DNA of 64,000 nucleotides from positions 22,189,209 to 22,253,208 of the forward strand of contig NC_134510.1 of assembly GCF_027942865.1 (NCBI RefSeq), in the 5' to 3' direction. Source of the DNA: Odontesthes bonariensis (Eukaryota; Chordata; Actinopteri; Atheriniformes; Atherinopsidae). The notes beneath the pieces were generated by a model. The model saw nothing but the letters and a program-made list of their open reading frames with translations, was not told where the DNA came from and searched no databases. Below, one piece after another: positions 37,641-51,200 of the stretch (position 1 is the stretch's first letter; every line of letters starts with the position of its first letter). The position numbers and the translations under genes are program-made.

Positions 37641-40600
37641 TATATATAAATCATAACCATAATAACGAGCCCCTTTTCAGATTAAACGTGTAGTTTTTCT
37701 ATCCAGAATCCAAAAACACAAGGCCACGATAATGACGAAGAGATGCTGAAACAGCATTGTTTTTTTTTTTACTGTACCTGTTGTTTTATTTGGAAGCTTT
37801 CACGCGACGTGATTCCAGCCTGTTTCCATTTATTTGTTAACACATGGGCCAAATCACAGTTATCTTTGTGTGCCTAAACCTAACCAAAGCAAAGCAGAAC
37901 ATTCCTTGGACAATATATTCACGTGATGTGAAACGTCGGCCTCTTAGGATTTTATGTATTTATTCATTCATCTATTTTATTATATCTATTTTTATTATTA
38001 TTATATATTTGCCTTTTTTGTAAAAACTTCTTCATGCTGCACTGTGGAAGAAAGTCGCCACACATTCTGGAGTGAGACTGCGTTGTAATAAAAGCGGAAA
38101 TTCACACTTCACACTGAAAGCGGCACACACAGTCTGGTGACATCAATCCGATCCCAGAAGTGCTGCCTTTAATGTCACGTCTGACTTGTCAGACCTTCAA
38201 ACATAAACATGAGCTTTATTTCTGAAATCTGACAGATTTGAATTTTATTTATTTATTTTAATTCAAAGTACAAATTCAAATTGACTTTACTTTGCTTTTG
38301 GTCTGTTTCACGGCCTTCAGAGTCAGCTGTAACCTTCACCTTCCCAAACGCAGGCCTGTGCTCCATAGGACAATTCCCCTTCAGGTGCTGTCAAACTGCT
38401 CCATCTTTTTCAGCTCTCTGTCCACTTTCCTCAAATTGATTCGACCAATCATTCCAGCTCCAGTTTGCTTTTCAAGTTTGCGTCTGCTTTTGTATTTGCA
38501 GTTGAAATTTTACGACTTATTTGTCTCTTATATGTTAAACAACTCCTTGGAGGCAAACCTGTTTGGAAAAATGTCTCTAACGGGTAAGAATGATCCACTA
38601 AGCTGAAAGCAACAGGGTGATGTTTATGTGTTTATTCTTATTTTCTAAATTCTTTTTTATTCTTTTAACTTGAGAGACCTCCAAATCTGTGTCTGGGTCA
38701 GTCTTTCAGAGTTTCTGCAGCCTTAACGTTCCTGCTAAAGTCTTACAAAGTCTCTTGCTGGTTTCCATTTGAAACTATCATAAATATCAGAAAAGCAGAC
38801 GGATGTGAGCTGTTTAGCTGTTTAGTCTGGTCTTGGACTATCTTTCTCTTGAGACGATGATCCAAATATAAGCAGAATTCAAAACACAACACTGGGACCT
38901 GTTGTTACACTCTTCACGTGTTCCAGCTCCTTTATTAATAGAAAAACTGAATGTGAATGAAGTCAAATAAATCCAGCCTTAAATAACACCTTCAAACGTC
39001 GCACTGAATAAACTATATTTTCGATGAGATTAGATGTTCTTTCATTTACTGCTATTTTGATTTGGAGTACAAAAGATTGGCTCCTAAAAGATTATTTAAC
39101 TCGCACCTTTTATGTACAATTGTATCTAACGGCCCGTTGAGAAATGAGGACCAGGAACGAGGAGAAGCAGGAGGTGCGCACAGCTTTTTTTTCTCCAAGC
39201 AGTCAAACTAAACTACATTCCTCCTCGAGTGTTGACTTAGAAATTCTGGAGAACAGAGAACACACTTTTTTATGTTTAAAATGTTACTTTAGACGCCCTC
39301 TGCTATGCACCAGTAACCACTGACTGCTACATCTGGATGCTTTATTTATTTTTTAATTACCTCTGTGAAATAATCAGCCCGAACTCTTCGGAGAACTCGT
39401 GCTGCTTGGTTTTGCTTTTAATTCCAGATTCCAGATTCCATCATATTCCAGTCATAACTCAATTTCAATGCAAAAAGCAGTGCATAAGAAAATAGTTCAC
39501 ATCCGAATGACCACCGTTGTGTTTGCAGTACAGTATTATAGCTTGTCTGTTGAAGTGGTTTTACGGGAAATTCTCTTAATCTTAAATGTATGTTTTCCTA
39601 ACCGTCATAAGGAAAACTTTTAACGACCAGCACCAACAGCCCAGTGTCTCAACTTCAGAATGTATCTTAAACGCTGGTGTTGTTATGATTGGCGGAATAA
39701 GCCCAATGGCGGAATGACGCATACAATTCAAGACAGTTTTCATCACTGAAATGAATAACTGTTCGACAGTATAACAACAATCGTTTGGAATCCGCGCAAG
39801 ACAAACAGACTCGTGTGAAGAGACATTTACAGTCTCCTAATGTCTCCCTGCAGATGACGGGTGCAATTCACATGCTTTCAAGTACACTTGGACCAAATTC
39901 TAACATCGACTGCATAACGGGATTAGTGATATGTGACACGCGTGTCCACTCACTCTGCGGCGACGACAAATGAAAATGAATTAGAGTGAGGGAAATCGGC
40001 CGTGTCCAAAGGTTTATATTGGGCGTTGCAAAGACAGAAAGGGCGATGCAAAGACCGAAGCTCATTCGGCAAATACCCCTATTATTCATAGCTCATGAAC
40101 GTCTGCATTGAACGTGAAACGCATGCTTTGTTGTGACCGCGTATATAACAGCTCATCATCCTCATACAAACTCCATTCAAAGCGCATCTGACCCTCTTAA
40201 CGTTATTCCAGTCGTTTACTTTTGCATAAAGTAAATCTTCCCTTTCTATGACGCTTTAAGCTTCGCTGCAAACATGTTAGGCATACACTTTTACGCATGA
40301 AAACAAGCGTGAAATTCAACCCAATTTTGACAGTCATTTAACAGAGCTGAGCTGGTGTCCTTTAACACATTCTGAAAATGTTGGTCCAAACAACGACGGA
40401 AATAACCAAGCCTGAATTTGCACTCCATTGTCGTTTTGTTCCCGCACTAAAGCCTGACAAAAGTGCTGCATGACTCACGTCGCTCCATTACTTTATCGCT
40501 CTATATATAGCCACGAGGAGCAATATTAAACTCAAAATGAGAGACGGCGAGATCATACCAGCAAGTGGTTCGGTGCCAAAATATTTCCAAATTACTTGAG

Positions 40601-41302
40601 CGGCACAGCCACACATGCACTTTAAGCTGCATTTGTTTAGTCGAAATCAACAAGTCCTCTGTCACAGTTTCACTTTCGGGTGCGTAACAGTTCGAATCTC
40701 GTGACTGAAAATGTGATCTTCGTCTTTAAAAGCGTTCAGACCTCCGCGCCGAGGTTAAGGTTAGGTTGAAGGTGAGGGTTACGTTTACAAACGAACTTAA
40801 AGGTAAAAAAAAAAAAAAAAAAAAGGAAGGAAAACTGGCATGTTAAGCAGCTTGGCGTGAAAATGGCTTTAATTCCCTTTTTCCTCACCATGTAATGTGG
40901 TAATCTACAGTCTGAAACCAGATAGAAGTAACCCGTTAGCAGCTCTTGCTCACAACAAAAACCCATCTGTAAAAGTATATGCATAAGACCCTTTAGGCAT
41001 AGCCAGAACTTGTTTATGCAAAATTTCTCTTTGAAGTATTTTCCCTTTTCCATATAGCCAGAGGTCGACTTCATAGCTAAGCTCTTTGACTCATATAGCC
41101 TACACGTTGAGACGTAGGATATCTGTCATATTGTGCCAGTGGTCACATGGCTTTGGCCCTCAGGAATGGATAGAGATGGATCCCCACGTCAGCTTGTACG
41201 TCTAAGGATTTCTGCTCCACCACTCTCCCTCAAAGTGACTGAAGCGCAGCGTCGCGGCGGAACAATGCGAGGATTATCATAGAACGTTTCCAGCAGCAGA
41301 AT
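37641..41302. other. hoxa13b-hoxa11b intergenic DNA, second part
   Basis: No coding exon seen. It contains a 20-bp imperfect tandem pair at 40021-40060 and a TATA-like CTATATATAG at 40501-40510. The latter is 800 bp from the hoxa11b ATG, so its use as a core promoter is unproven. Confidence 0.35.
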
Positions 41303-43065
41303 ATGGATTTTGATGAACGGATTTCTGGCTCCAATATGTATTTACCAAGCTGCACTTACTACGTCTCCGGACCGGACTTCTCGGGTCTCCCTCATTATTT
41401 AACCCAGAGCCAGTCCTCCTGCCCCATGACATACTCCTACCAGTCCTCAGCCCTGCCACAGGTCCCATCCGTGAGAGATGTGGCTTTCAGAGACTATGGC
41501 ATTGATACTTCAAGTAAATGGCACCACAGCAGGGGGAGCCTGTCACACTGCTATGCTGAGGACATCGTGCACAGGGACAGCTGGGCGAGCCCGACCTCAC
41601 GGGGGGGAGAGATCTCGGTGAAAGGCAGCTCCAGCGCAAGCCTCTCCGGCTCCTCCAACCCGACTCCGGGCTTCGGTGGCACCGTTGGTAGGAACGGCGT
41701 TCTGCCGCAGGCGTTTGATCAGTTCTTCGACACTGCCTACGGGGGCACGGAGGGCAGTAGCACGCCGACAACACAAGCAGCGACAGACACGGACAGACAA
41801 GCCAGATCAAGCCCCGCTCCGGCGCACCCTGGCTCGGACACGGCTGAGAGTTGCAGCCCCAAGTCGTCCTCCGGTCAGAGCGAGGAGAAACAGAGCAGAG
41901 GCAGCTGTGAGTAAACCTGCGTTCATGCGTGGAGAAAAATCCAACGCGTTGCTCTTAAAGTCTTTTATATGCAGTTTTATAAGCACGTAAGGTTTATGGA
42001 GGGCCTGCAGATTTACCCTATAACAAAACTATCTTATAAACTACAAGATCACGTGCTTGGGAATGAAATTGGCCGTGGAGACTTTGACGTTAAGCTTGTA
42101 TTCAAGATTTTAAATAAGATCTGTACTTTCCCCTCCTAAATATGTGCTTGTGTTGCCTTGTATAATCACCCTGTAAAAATATTTATAAGCCAGATAGATT
42201 TGATCATAATTTACCACTGAAACAGTAACATAACAGCAACATGTTTGTTTATAATTCACATGTAATTCAGATTCGTTATTTAGCGTTTGTTTCCTTTGGT
42301 GCTGACAGAAACGGATCTGTTGGAGCATGCTGACTTTCGACACAACTGTAGAACTCAGGATACATATTTGCAAATTCGCTGATTTGCAAGCATTTATTTT
42401 AGCAGCTGCTCACCGGGGCGGACTTCTGCTCCACCTAAAGCTAAAACAACAGCCATTTACCCAACACTGAAATCATAAGCTGACAGCAAAAAAAAAAAAA
42501 AAAGCCCAGCAGATATGTGAAACTCCCATTTATTGGTTTAGGCCCACGCCCTCACTCTTAAAAAAAAACAACAAAAACATGCCAGTCTGTTTTGTTTTAA
42601 AAAAAACTTCCGACACGCAATCTTTCGTGCCCAACATGTTCGACCATCAAGCCCAGTCTTTGTTTACAAAATCTCGGCCGTTCAGGCCTGAGAACACGGA
42701 GACACTTGAACTCCAAAGCTTAGACCTCCACCGCTGCCGGAGAGCAAGAAATAGATAGCTGATTTCATGTTGCTGCCACTGCGTCTGTGATATCCAACAA
42801 AAGGTGAACTTTGGCTTTTCATTGTGTTCCAGGTGGCCAGAGGACTCGCAAGAAGAGGTGCCCGTACTCCAAGTATCAGATCAGGGAGCTGGAGAGGGAG
42901 TTCTTTTTCAGCGTTTACATCAACAAAGAGAAGCGCCTCCAGCTCTCGCGGATGCTCAACCTGACAGATCGCCAGGTCAAAATATGGTTTCAAAACAGGA
43001 GGATGAAGGAGAAGAAACTTAACAGAGACCGTTTACAGTACTACACCACAAACCCCCTGCTATAA
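41303..43065 (+). CDS. hoxa11b: Homeobox protein Hox-A11b
   Basis: Exons 41303-41906 and 42833-43065 (donor T|GTGAGT, acceptor CAG|GTGG) join in frame to 278 aa. The start [20 protein letters not shown] and the following [13 protein letters not shown] are the Hox11 N-terminal motif. A Ser/Thr-rich middle follows, with the [10 protein letters not shown] block. The exon 2 homeodomain ([20 protein letters not shown] ... [15 protein letters not shown]) is followed by the exact Hox11 tail [14 protein letters not shown]. It acts in posterior axis and fin mesenchyme patterning. The 926-bp intron contains an extended E-box like the one upstream of hoxa9b and hoxa13b. Confidence 0.97.
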
Positions 43066-43841
43066 AAAAAAAAACTGAACAAAGACTGCTGACAAGCCCC
43101 CTCCTCATCCAGGCTACACATCTCTGTCATTACCTGCAAGAGGACGTTTTTTTGTTTTTTTTTTGTTTGTCAAAATGCAGAGAGAATTCTACCATTCATG
43201 CATAATTTTATCCTTAGATATTCTTATTCTTATGATATTATGCTGTACGCAGAAAACCAGACATGTCCGATTCCCTTTATATTATTTAACACTACAAACT
43301 CAGATTTCTGTAGGCCTACTGCATTTAAAAAAAAACAACTGTTTTTTCCCCTCCTTAAAATTAAACTTAATTTCCCCATTTTACCCTCTTACAGGTATTT
43401 TCTTGTATTATTACAAATGATAGTTGTGTTTGGGTTTTTTGTTTCACGCACGCACTCTCAACTTTCGTGGCCAAAGGCTTTGACGAGAGGCCACGTCTCG
43501 TTTTCTCTTCTGCATCTCTGTTTCCTCATGCAGTTGTGCAAACCCCCTTTTTTTGTTGGTTCTGGAGCCATTGCAGATCCCATCGTGACATTGTTGGCGG
43601 TCATCTGCTGGTTGCATATTTACAGAACGAGTTAAGTTCCAATCTGACACAAAAGATCTCCTCTTGTGCATTAAAAGGGAATATTTACCGTATTTACTTA
43701 CATTGCGCTTTAACCTCAGTGTAAGTGCTTTGTTGAGCTTTGGGCCGTAAAACTGGATTATTTTCTTTTTTTTATGTATTTTTTTTTTACCCAGCTTCAT
43801 CCAAAGGGGGGGATATCGCTGGTAAAAGGTCAAAATCTCCA

Positions 43842-43847
43842 AATAAA
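43842..43847 (+). other. Candidate polyadenylation signal of hoxa11b
   Basis: AATAAA 777 bp after the stop codon. Confidence 0.45.
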
Positions 43848-46800
43848 ACCTAATCCGTTTTGTGTGGTGTGCCTTCATGTGGGAGGTATCAGATGTATGA
43901 TGTGTAGGTCTGATTCTTTTTAGTACCCCCCCTCATGTCTGGAAATAAGATCCACTGCAGTTATCATTTGATACCCATTACAAAGGGTCCATTCATTTGC
44001 AGGGGAGAAGCAGAAAAGCTGATTTTTGACCTAACATGCCTGTTAGGAATAAGGGAAACAAACTTATTATTTAATTTGACGCATTGAGGTGCCACACACG
44101 CCTCTTATCAAACACTGTGCCTATTTGTGCTGTCACCCCCTCTATTAAAAGGGTATCTAAAATGCAGGGAGTCTTAGCCCACTTAGAAGTGGCATTATAT
44201 GATTACAATAATCGACTAACCTGATTACTATTACAAACACATAGATGAATGGTCATATAGCCTATTCCTTATCTGGAATGTATTAACTCTAAGAGCCCAT
44301 TCCGGCTTTCGGCATAAACAAGTTATGGATTTAAACCAAGACGAAAGAATGAAAAGATTGGTGAAATTTGGGGTTCAAGTGGCTTTATATCGACCAGGCC
44401 CCTTGAAAACAACTTGAATGGCCTGTCATAAGCTAATAAGGGTCCTGCTGCCTTCACCCTGTGCATCCTGTGAGGCTCCCAGGAATTCCGCTTTGATTGC
44501 TGCACATCCTCCCAGTTGCTCCAGTAACTTGGCCATAAAAGGCGGATTCGTCTGGAGCATTTGGAGTGCAGTGCTATAAAGCGTCTGAGACCAAGGTTAT
44601 TAACTGTGACTTGAGGGGGGCTGAAAAACAACGACTGGGAGCATTGAAACGTGTGTTCACGGACCTCTCCGTGGTCATTTGTTTCGGCATCTTACCGTGG
44701 TGGGAATGTTCACTTCGCGTTGTGTGGCAGTGCAGGCCTGCTGTCCGTCTGTGCCCACTGGGTGGCGCTCCTCAGATCAATGTCATTGCCGTGAATAGAG
44801 ATTTAAAAAAGGAAGTTAAAAGTCAACTCTCCTCTGCTTTAGAATATGTTTCCATCTCAAGATTTCATTAAGGTAGGAACAGAAATATTATCATGAGCAT
44901 TTTACGATGCGACGTTTTTTTTTTCTGTGCGAGTGTTTGCGAGAGATTTAAGAGGATTTTTTTCCCCCCCAGACAATCTCCACCTGAAAGTCACAAATCA
45001 GCAGATTTTCATGTAATGTTATGATCTAATGAAAGATTACTGGAAGGCCGCCAGGAGAAATGTCTCAACAGGGATGTTTGCTTCTTTGGACATCACGTTC
45101 AGGGTCTCTCTGGTTGCAGCTTCGAAAAGAAACCACAAAGATTTTCTTTCAAACTTTTTTTTTATCATTGCCTCATGCTTTCAAAGTGATACTTTATTTG
45201 TAACATCATTTGATTTACGCTGAGTTGACGTCAAGAGAACTTTACAAAAGTGAAAAATGGAGGCTTTAGCTCGCCCAATAGACCGTTTATTCACTTTCGT
45301 GCCGCTTGTTGCATAAGTGTATGTGCGCCTTGAGACATTTGGACATGAGAATTTGATGTTCATTCAATACTTGATATTCCCTCAAAAATGACATGAATAA
45401 AAAAAATTATTTTCCCGTAAAATGTCATGTTTTATACTAATCGTGATATAGGAGAATGATAATAAAAGAACAGCAGAGGAACAGCGCTGAAACATGACAG
45501 GGGATAATCCGCCGGAGTTAATGGGTGTTTTCATTCATTGCTGCTAGATTCCTGCAGATTAAACACCATATAGAATGGATGTTCATAAACTGTGGCTCTG
45601 ATTACTAGACTTTATGGCTCCAGGCCCAAAGAGAGATAGACGTGACCGTTGTTGTATTTCAGGGTAAAACCCCCATCATCAGAGAGATTTTTGGCTGACC
45701 TAAATCTGCAGGCCGGAGTTATAAACACCGACCGCAGTGACAGAGTTTTCTTGAGATGAGGCCGGTGTGGATGTTTTTACTTTTAAGCTGTTTTTATTAA
45801 TTTTATTAAACTATTTTAAAAGAGCCAGGAAAAGGGGTTGTGTGTCTACTGATTATCTGCTTATCTGACGTGAAAGAGCCAAAATCCCCTTGTGTGACGG
45901 GCTTGCGTTGAGGGAGTAATCCATGGACAGATTGTTTTTCAAATGGGGAAAGCGGCATTACTTTTTTAAGCCCAAGTTCTACAAGAGAATGAATTTCAGA
46001 CAACCAAAAAAAAAAAAAAAGAAAAGACAAAGCATTTATCTATTCACTCCTTCATTTGCTTTGGGATTTTTCCCCCCCCCGACAAGCCCTAACATTCCCA
46101 AGACAAAAAGTGTTAGAGACAATGACCATGTTTAATTTATGTCTCGAATGAAATAGATTAAAAAAATGTACAAATGAAATAATCTCTGTTAGTGAGACAG
46201 ACTGAAAATTGATGACCTTTGAATTAAATTCATCTGAACAGAAAACACACACACAAACACACACACCCACACAAACAAATATGTGAGAACGTGTGTGTAA
46301 GCTTTGGAATACGTGCTTTTTTCCCCCCCAACAGGCTGTGGCTTAGTACGTGAAAAAGACTCGGACAAATTCCCGATGGTCTTTTCAGGACACAAGATAA
46401 ACAAGTTCTCATGTACTCCCTTTAGTAATAAAATAACTCTCTCACAGTCTCGCCTGTATTAACACCTTCGTTAAGGGAACGTTAAGCTGTGTCGCTTACA
46501 CACCTTGTCTCCCTACTTTTCCCTTTATAAATGCCCAGCCTTCGCAATAAAAATGGCCTTGACGCAAGCATGGCATTTGCTCCCACAATATATCCACAGC
46601 CAGATAAGCTCAGTGGCCCTGGCACAAATGATTTCGCTTGGGAATGCCCAGCTATGCGACAAACCGAAACTCAGTGTCTGCATCGCTTTTTTTGGGGCGG
46701 TCCACGACGAATTGTTTTTTTTTTATAAATGCACCTCAATAATGATCATCAGAGCGACCCAAGAGAGGCGAAGAGTCCCCCAGTGAAAGAGCAGAAGAGG

Positions 46801-47213
46801 AGATTTTGGATCTTTGATGCATCCTGAGCTTCTTAGAGGCACCTCTGCAACCCTTCATTTTTACAGTGCTGTAAAACTGGCCGTAAAGCAGTGTATTGTA
46901 CATAACTGTTATGGACAGCTTTCAGCAACTGAGTTGTCAAACTGAGGCTGCTGTGATTACATTTACAGCGGCGGCTCCGGGCTTGTAGGTGGTGGCCGGT
47001 GATAACTCTGAGGATATTTAATGGTTTTACTAAAACTCTGCATTTGCCACTTTTCTCTCGGAGTTTTGTCTTTACTAAAACAAAATATATGACACAGTGG
47101 AGTTGGCTGCTCGGACTGGGAGGAGTCTGCAGTCGCCTGGTGTTTTAATTGGCTGCAGACTTCAGTGAGAAGCGTGAGTATCAGTAATTATTCAGCAATG
47201 TTTTGCACAAGAA
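43848..47213. other. hoxa11b-hoxa10b intergenic DNA
   Basis: No coding exon recognised. CTTTATAAATG (about 46522) and TTTTATAAATG (about 46722) are TATA/caudal-like sites 690 and 490 bp before the hoxa10b ATG. Small open frames at 46505-46786 show no homology that I recognise. Confidence 0.35.
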
Positions 47214-49131
47214 ATGTCAGCCAGAAAGGGCTATCTTCACCCGTCGTCAAATTATACCACAACGATGTCATGTTCCAACAACCAAGCTGGAAATTCATTT
47301 TTCGTGGACTCTTTGATCAACGTGAGAACCGACGGCGGTTCGTTTTACCAAAGTAACAGTCTGTATTTGCCACCGGCGTCGGAATATTCATATGGACTCC
47401 CCGGTAGCTCTTGTTTCCCGGCGATCGGTAAGCGCAACGAGCCGTCGACCCACAGTGTGCTCCCCTCCTCTACTCCCTATGTTCAGGGGATGGAAACGTG
47501 GCTGGAAACGTCGAGACCTTGTCGGGTGGACCAGTCCAACGTCCCGCATTTGGCTCAGTGTTCATTCTCACCGAGTATAAAAGAGGAGAGCGCATGTTGC
47601 CTTTATGAGTCTGACAAATGTCCTAAAGGAGCGACAGTAGATGACATATCTTATGCGACTGCATCATGCCCAGTCACCGGCAGCACCGTGCCAGTACCCG
47701 GCTACTTCCGCCTTTCTCAGACATACGCGTCCTCGAGGCTTTATCACGACATCCAGCCAAACATGAATCACTTTGCTCTGCAACGACCTGGCCGCTTGGA
47801 TGGCCAACCCGCCCAGCCGCCGGCTGCCTCTGCGGAACTGGAGCACGGGGTAAACCACGAGGAGGCGCCTGTCTCTGCGCCGTGCGCCCAGGTCAGGGAG
47901 GAGGACAGCCGTCTCTCCTCGGAAAGGTCATCCTCTCCAGAACCCGCTGAGACATGCAGGGCGGAGTGTCCAGAAAAGCCCGTAAAAGGTGAAGAGCTTG
48001 TCTGACATTCCAGTAACAAGTTACAAAATTATTAGGCCCAGTAGACAAGTTTATTTTTGGGGCGCGGTAGTGGCTTCGCAGCTTTATAGCCAATGTTTTC
48101 TTATCACAACGAAATGCGTGAAGAAAAGCCCTGCTTTAGCTGCACCGGGAGCCCACATGTCTGTTTTTATTTGGGATGAGACAAAATTGACCACGACCTA
48201 ACCAATCAGAGCTGCGGATCAGAACAGTTGTGCTTTCTTGCTTCTTCTTTAAAGCAAAAACTGAAACCAGGCGTCTTTAGCTGAGCTCTAATAAAGAGTT
48301 AATTAAACAGGCTCCATTTGTTTTTAACAGGCAATTACATGAGGTTAAATAACTGGCTTCTACATTATTGTTGTGCTTTTAATCACCACCAGGATATCAC
48401 AAGGTCAACCCAGTGTACCAATTCGTATTATTCACAGTTTAATTGGTATTATCCCTCATCAAAGGCCACAGGCCTCGATGTATACTGTGTTAGATGCGTT
48501 TGAAGTCTGAATAAAGGAGCAGCTGGCTACAGGTTGCTGCGTTTACAGCTGCTAAACAGGGAAAATACCAGCTTCTGGTGTCTTTCACATTTGTGCTGAA
48601 ATGATTGTAAAGATCAGATCCAACAAAAAAAATCTGAGACATCATATCAGTCTCTATATTTTACTGTTATGCAGCTGTTGGCTCAAATATCAAAATCTTT
48701 ACACCACACAAGAAGCCTTATGTTAAATTACATTGAATGGTTTGTCTGTATTGGGAGCATTTTTCATCGTTTCGCGAATAGAAAAAAAAGCTTATCAGTT
48801 GGATGATATGTCACACTTCTTGCCTTCAGTAATACTCTGGCTCATTTTCATTGTAGGAGACGGGAAAATGGAAAGTACTGCCAACTGGCTCACAGCTAAG
48901 AGCGGCAGAAAGAAGCGCTGCCCCTACACCAAGCACCAGACTCTGGAGCTGGAGAAGGAGTTCCTCTTCAACATGTACTTGACAAGGGAGCGTCGCCTGG
49001 AGATCAGCCGCAGCGTGCACCTCACTGACAGGCAAGTCAAAATCTGGTTCCAGAACAGGAGGATGAAACTGAAAAAAATGAGCCGGGAGAACCGAATCCG
49101 AGAGCTCTCCACCAACTTCAGTTTCTCGTGA
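47214..49131 (+). CDS. hoxa10b: Homeobox protein Hox-A10b
   Basis: Exons 47214-47988 and 48857-49131 give 349 aa. The start [20 protein letters not shown] matches the tetrapod HOXA10 N-terminus. The internal MSC at 47265 is a conserved alternative start in the same frame. Further Hox10 blocks are [25 protein letters not shown] and [13 protein letters not shown]. Exon 2 has the hexapeptide-like [18 protein letters not shown] and the homeodomain ([20 protein letters not shown] ... [12 protein letters not shown]), then the tail [15 protein letters not shown]. It is an AbdB-class transcription factor for posterior trunk and fin patterning, expected to repress rib formation. Confidence 0.97.
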
Positions 49132-49542
49132 GACTGTAACGGGAGACGCCCTCCTCCACCCGTGATATGGACGCTTGTGCAGAGTCCAACGAGCTGTGAG
49201 AATGTCCACGGAAAACAGGACCCATACTGCTAACTTATTGATTGTTGTCGTTCAGAGATTTCTTTTTGTTTTCGCGTCCTTACTTAGTCGTGGACTTGTA
49301 TTTATACATGGTTACATTTGTGACGTTGGTCCATTTGAAATGTCCATTGTGTGACCACAATGTTTGACAGCTTCAGCCTTGTATATATTGTATATTCAAT
49401 CTGAGTGAACCATTGGAATTTGCATGCTGGGCTCACCATTGGGATACCTGTGTTACAGTTACACGTTGGCCTTTATGTGACAGCTGAAGAACCCGGGGAG
49501 GGGAGGTTCTCGTGAATATTTGCACATTTTGCTGGTCAGATG

Positions 49543-49548
49543 AATAAA
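49543..49548 (+). other. Polyadenylation signal of hoxa10b
   Basis: AATAAA 412 bp after the stop codon, followed by a T/GT-poor but plausible 3' end. Confidence 0.55.
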
Positions 49549-51200
49549 ACCATCCTTATCACAACACACGTCTTATTTCACTCACGAACTTGGAGCTGTT
49601 TTTTTATTGTTTACATCCAAAAGTTGGCACAGGAACAAGTGCAAATGCCTCCGTGTTTGCACTCTGTGATGCAGTAAATATTATTGCAGTTGTCAGAGGT
49701 GATTTTCTTAATAGTTTAGGTCCGTAATAGATGTGTGAGGGCATGCGCACATGTTGCTGCTTTCTCCGTATCACGTTCAAATGTGCAACACAAACAGTGG
49801 AAGAGCGGGGATTTATTTCATTATCGTTTCATGCAGCCGTTTTTTTAAAACAGTGAATTCATCGGTCGCTGTTGCTAAAACGAAAACAAATGCTATGCAC
49901 AACAGTTGCACATAAAACTAGACTGTGGTTTCCTATTAAATTTGGAAATGTCGGCGCGTTACCCCAAGCCTTTAAAGGTGAATAAAATTAGACCCTCCAG
50001 ACTTTTTTGCCAACATTCACACTGAAAATAAAACAGGTTAGAACGTAGAAATAGAGTAAAAATAAGGTGATTCAAAAGCAACCAAAAAGGGAATAAATTC
50101 TAATAGAAGAGTGGGCTGTTGCGTGGTTTAGGTAGTCTCACGTTGTTGGGCTGTACTCATTTTTCCCACAACACGAAACTGCCTTGATTACCACAGTAAA
50201 AATCATCGTGAAAATGGAACCACGCTTAATCACACCTATCAATAATTAGGCTAAGATTGCTTTAAAATCAGAATAGTTTTTGTTAAAACAAGGTGTTTTA
50301 TTGCCGTGCGTAAAAATAGCACTCGGGGATTTTTGATTAAACTAATGATGCGTTTTTAGACATACACAGTTATCACAGAGCCAAAAGCTTGAGATGATTT
50401 CAGCGGGGGGGGTTTCTAAACAGCAGAAAGTAAAGGTGCAAGCTGGGAAAAGAAAGCTTTAGGACTTGCACAGGTCCTGGAGAAGAGCAGAGGACAGACA
50501 AGGCCTCGGTTATGATCATTGCAGTCTGCCAGTTGCCTCGAAAACGCCGGATGCGTCTGCTTGCGCCAGAGAAAGGACACAAAGGCTGAGCTTTATTGGT
50601 GATATTTAGCTTAGACAGCCAGGCTGTAACCTTAAGAAAAACAACCCAATTGCCCGTGATAAAAAAGGACCGTTATATAGCACCTAAATAAATTCACCCC
50701 GCTTCCCGTTTTAGATTGCCTTCAAAGTGGACCCACACTTGCAGACACAGCTATGAGTGTCCCCTAGGTGCTGCAAAATTCAAACATCATTTAATCAATT
50801 TAAAAAAAAAAATAGATCTTGAATGCTGGACATCAGTCACTTGTAAGAACCAGATTTATTTTTTCTCCAAAGTGAACGCTTTGTTTGGGTGAACGTCATT
50901 AGATTAAACGCTTATTATTTAGGTGACTAACTCCATTAGTTTTAATGTGTGCGTAATTTTTAAAGGACGGTGTTGTTTGATCATTATCCTAATAGATGCT
51001 CTGAAAGTAGCATTGCCCTTTACCACAATTCACAACTGAAATAAGATCTCTTAACAGAAATCACAACGTTTATTGTTCATAAAGGGAAATATTTGCCAAT
51101 AAAGGACGCGGGGATTTGCTATTAAAATATAGTGGGGAAAATGGTGGCCATTTAGCTGAGCAGTATAGGCTGATTTATTATTTATTGTTCTGTCCCACGG
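49549..51200. other. hoxa10b-hoxa9b intergenic DNA around mir-196
   Basis: Apart from the mir-196 hairpin, no gene is seen. The sequence is AT-rich with TTTATTG/TTTACG-type caudal-like sites that I did not score. Confidence 0.35.
50123..50194 (+). ncRNA. mir196: mir-196 precursor hairpin
   Basis: The 5' arm at 50129-50150 begins TAGGTAGT, continues CTCACGTTGTTGGG and equals miR-196 except at mature positions 9 and 13 (both T to C). The seed AGGTAGT is unchanged. The 3' arm, CAACACGAAACTGCCTTG (50169-50186), resembles miR-196b-3p. GTGGT and ACCAC close the stem base, and a loop of about 15 nt lies between. It is on the Hox strand between Hox10 and Hox9, the ancestral mir-196 place. Both substitutions replace a U that would pair with A in the stem, leaving C-A mismatches. 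miR-196 represses Hox mRNAs of the 7-8-9 range. Confidence 0.88.

Noticed and set aside
40680-40705. tRNA-like GTTCGAATCTC motif
   Set aside because: Resembles a T-arm, but no A box, acceptor stem or anticodon arm fits around it.
46505-46786. Overlapping small open frames upstream of hoxa10b
   Set aside because: No similarity to a known Hox10 alternative exon, and no conserved splice donor could be tied to hoxa10b exon 2.
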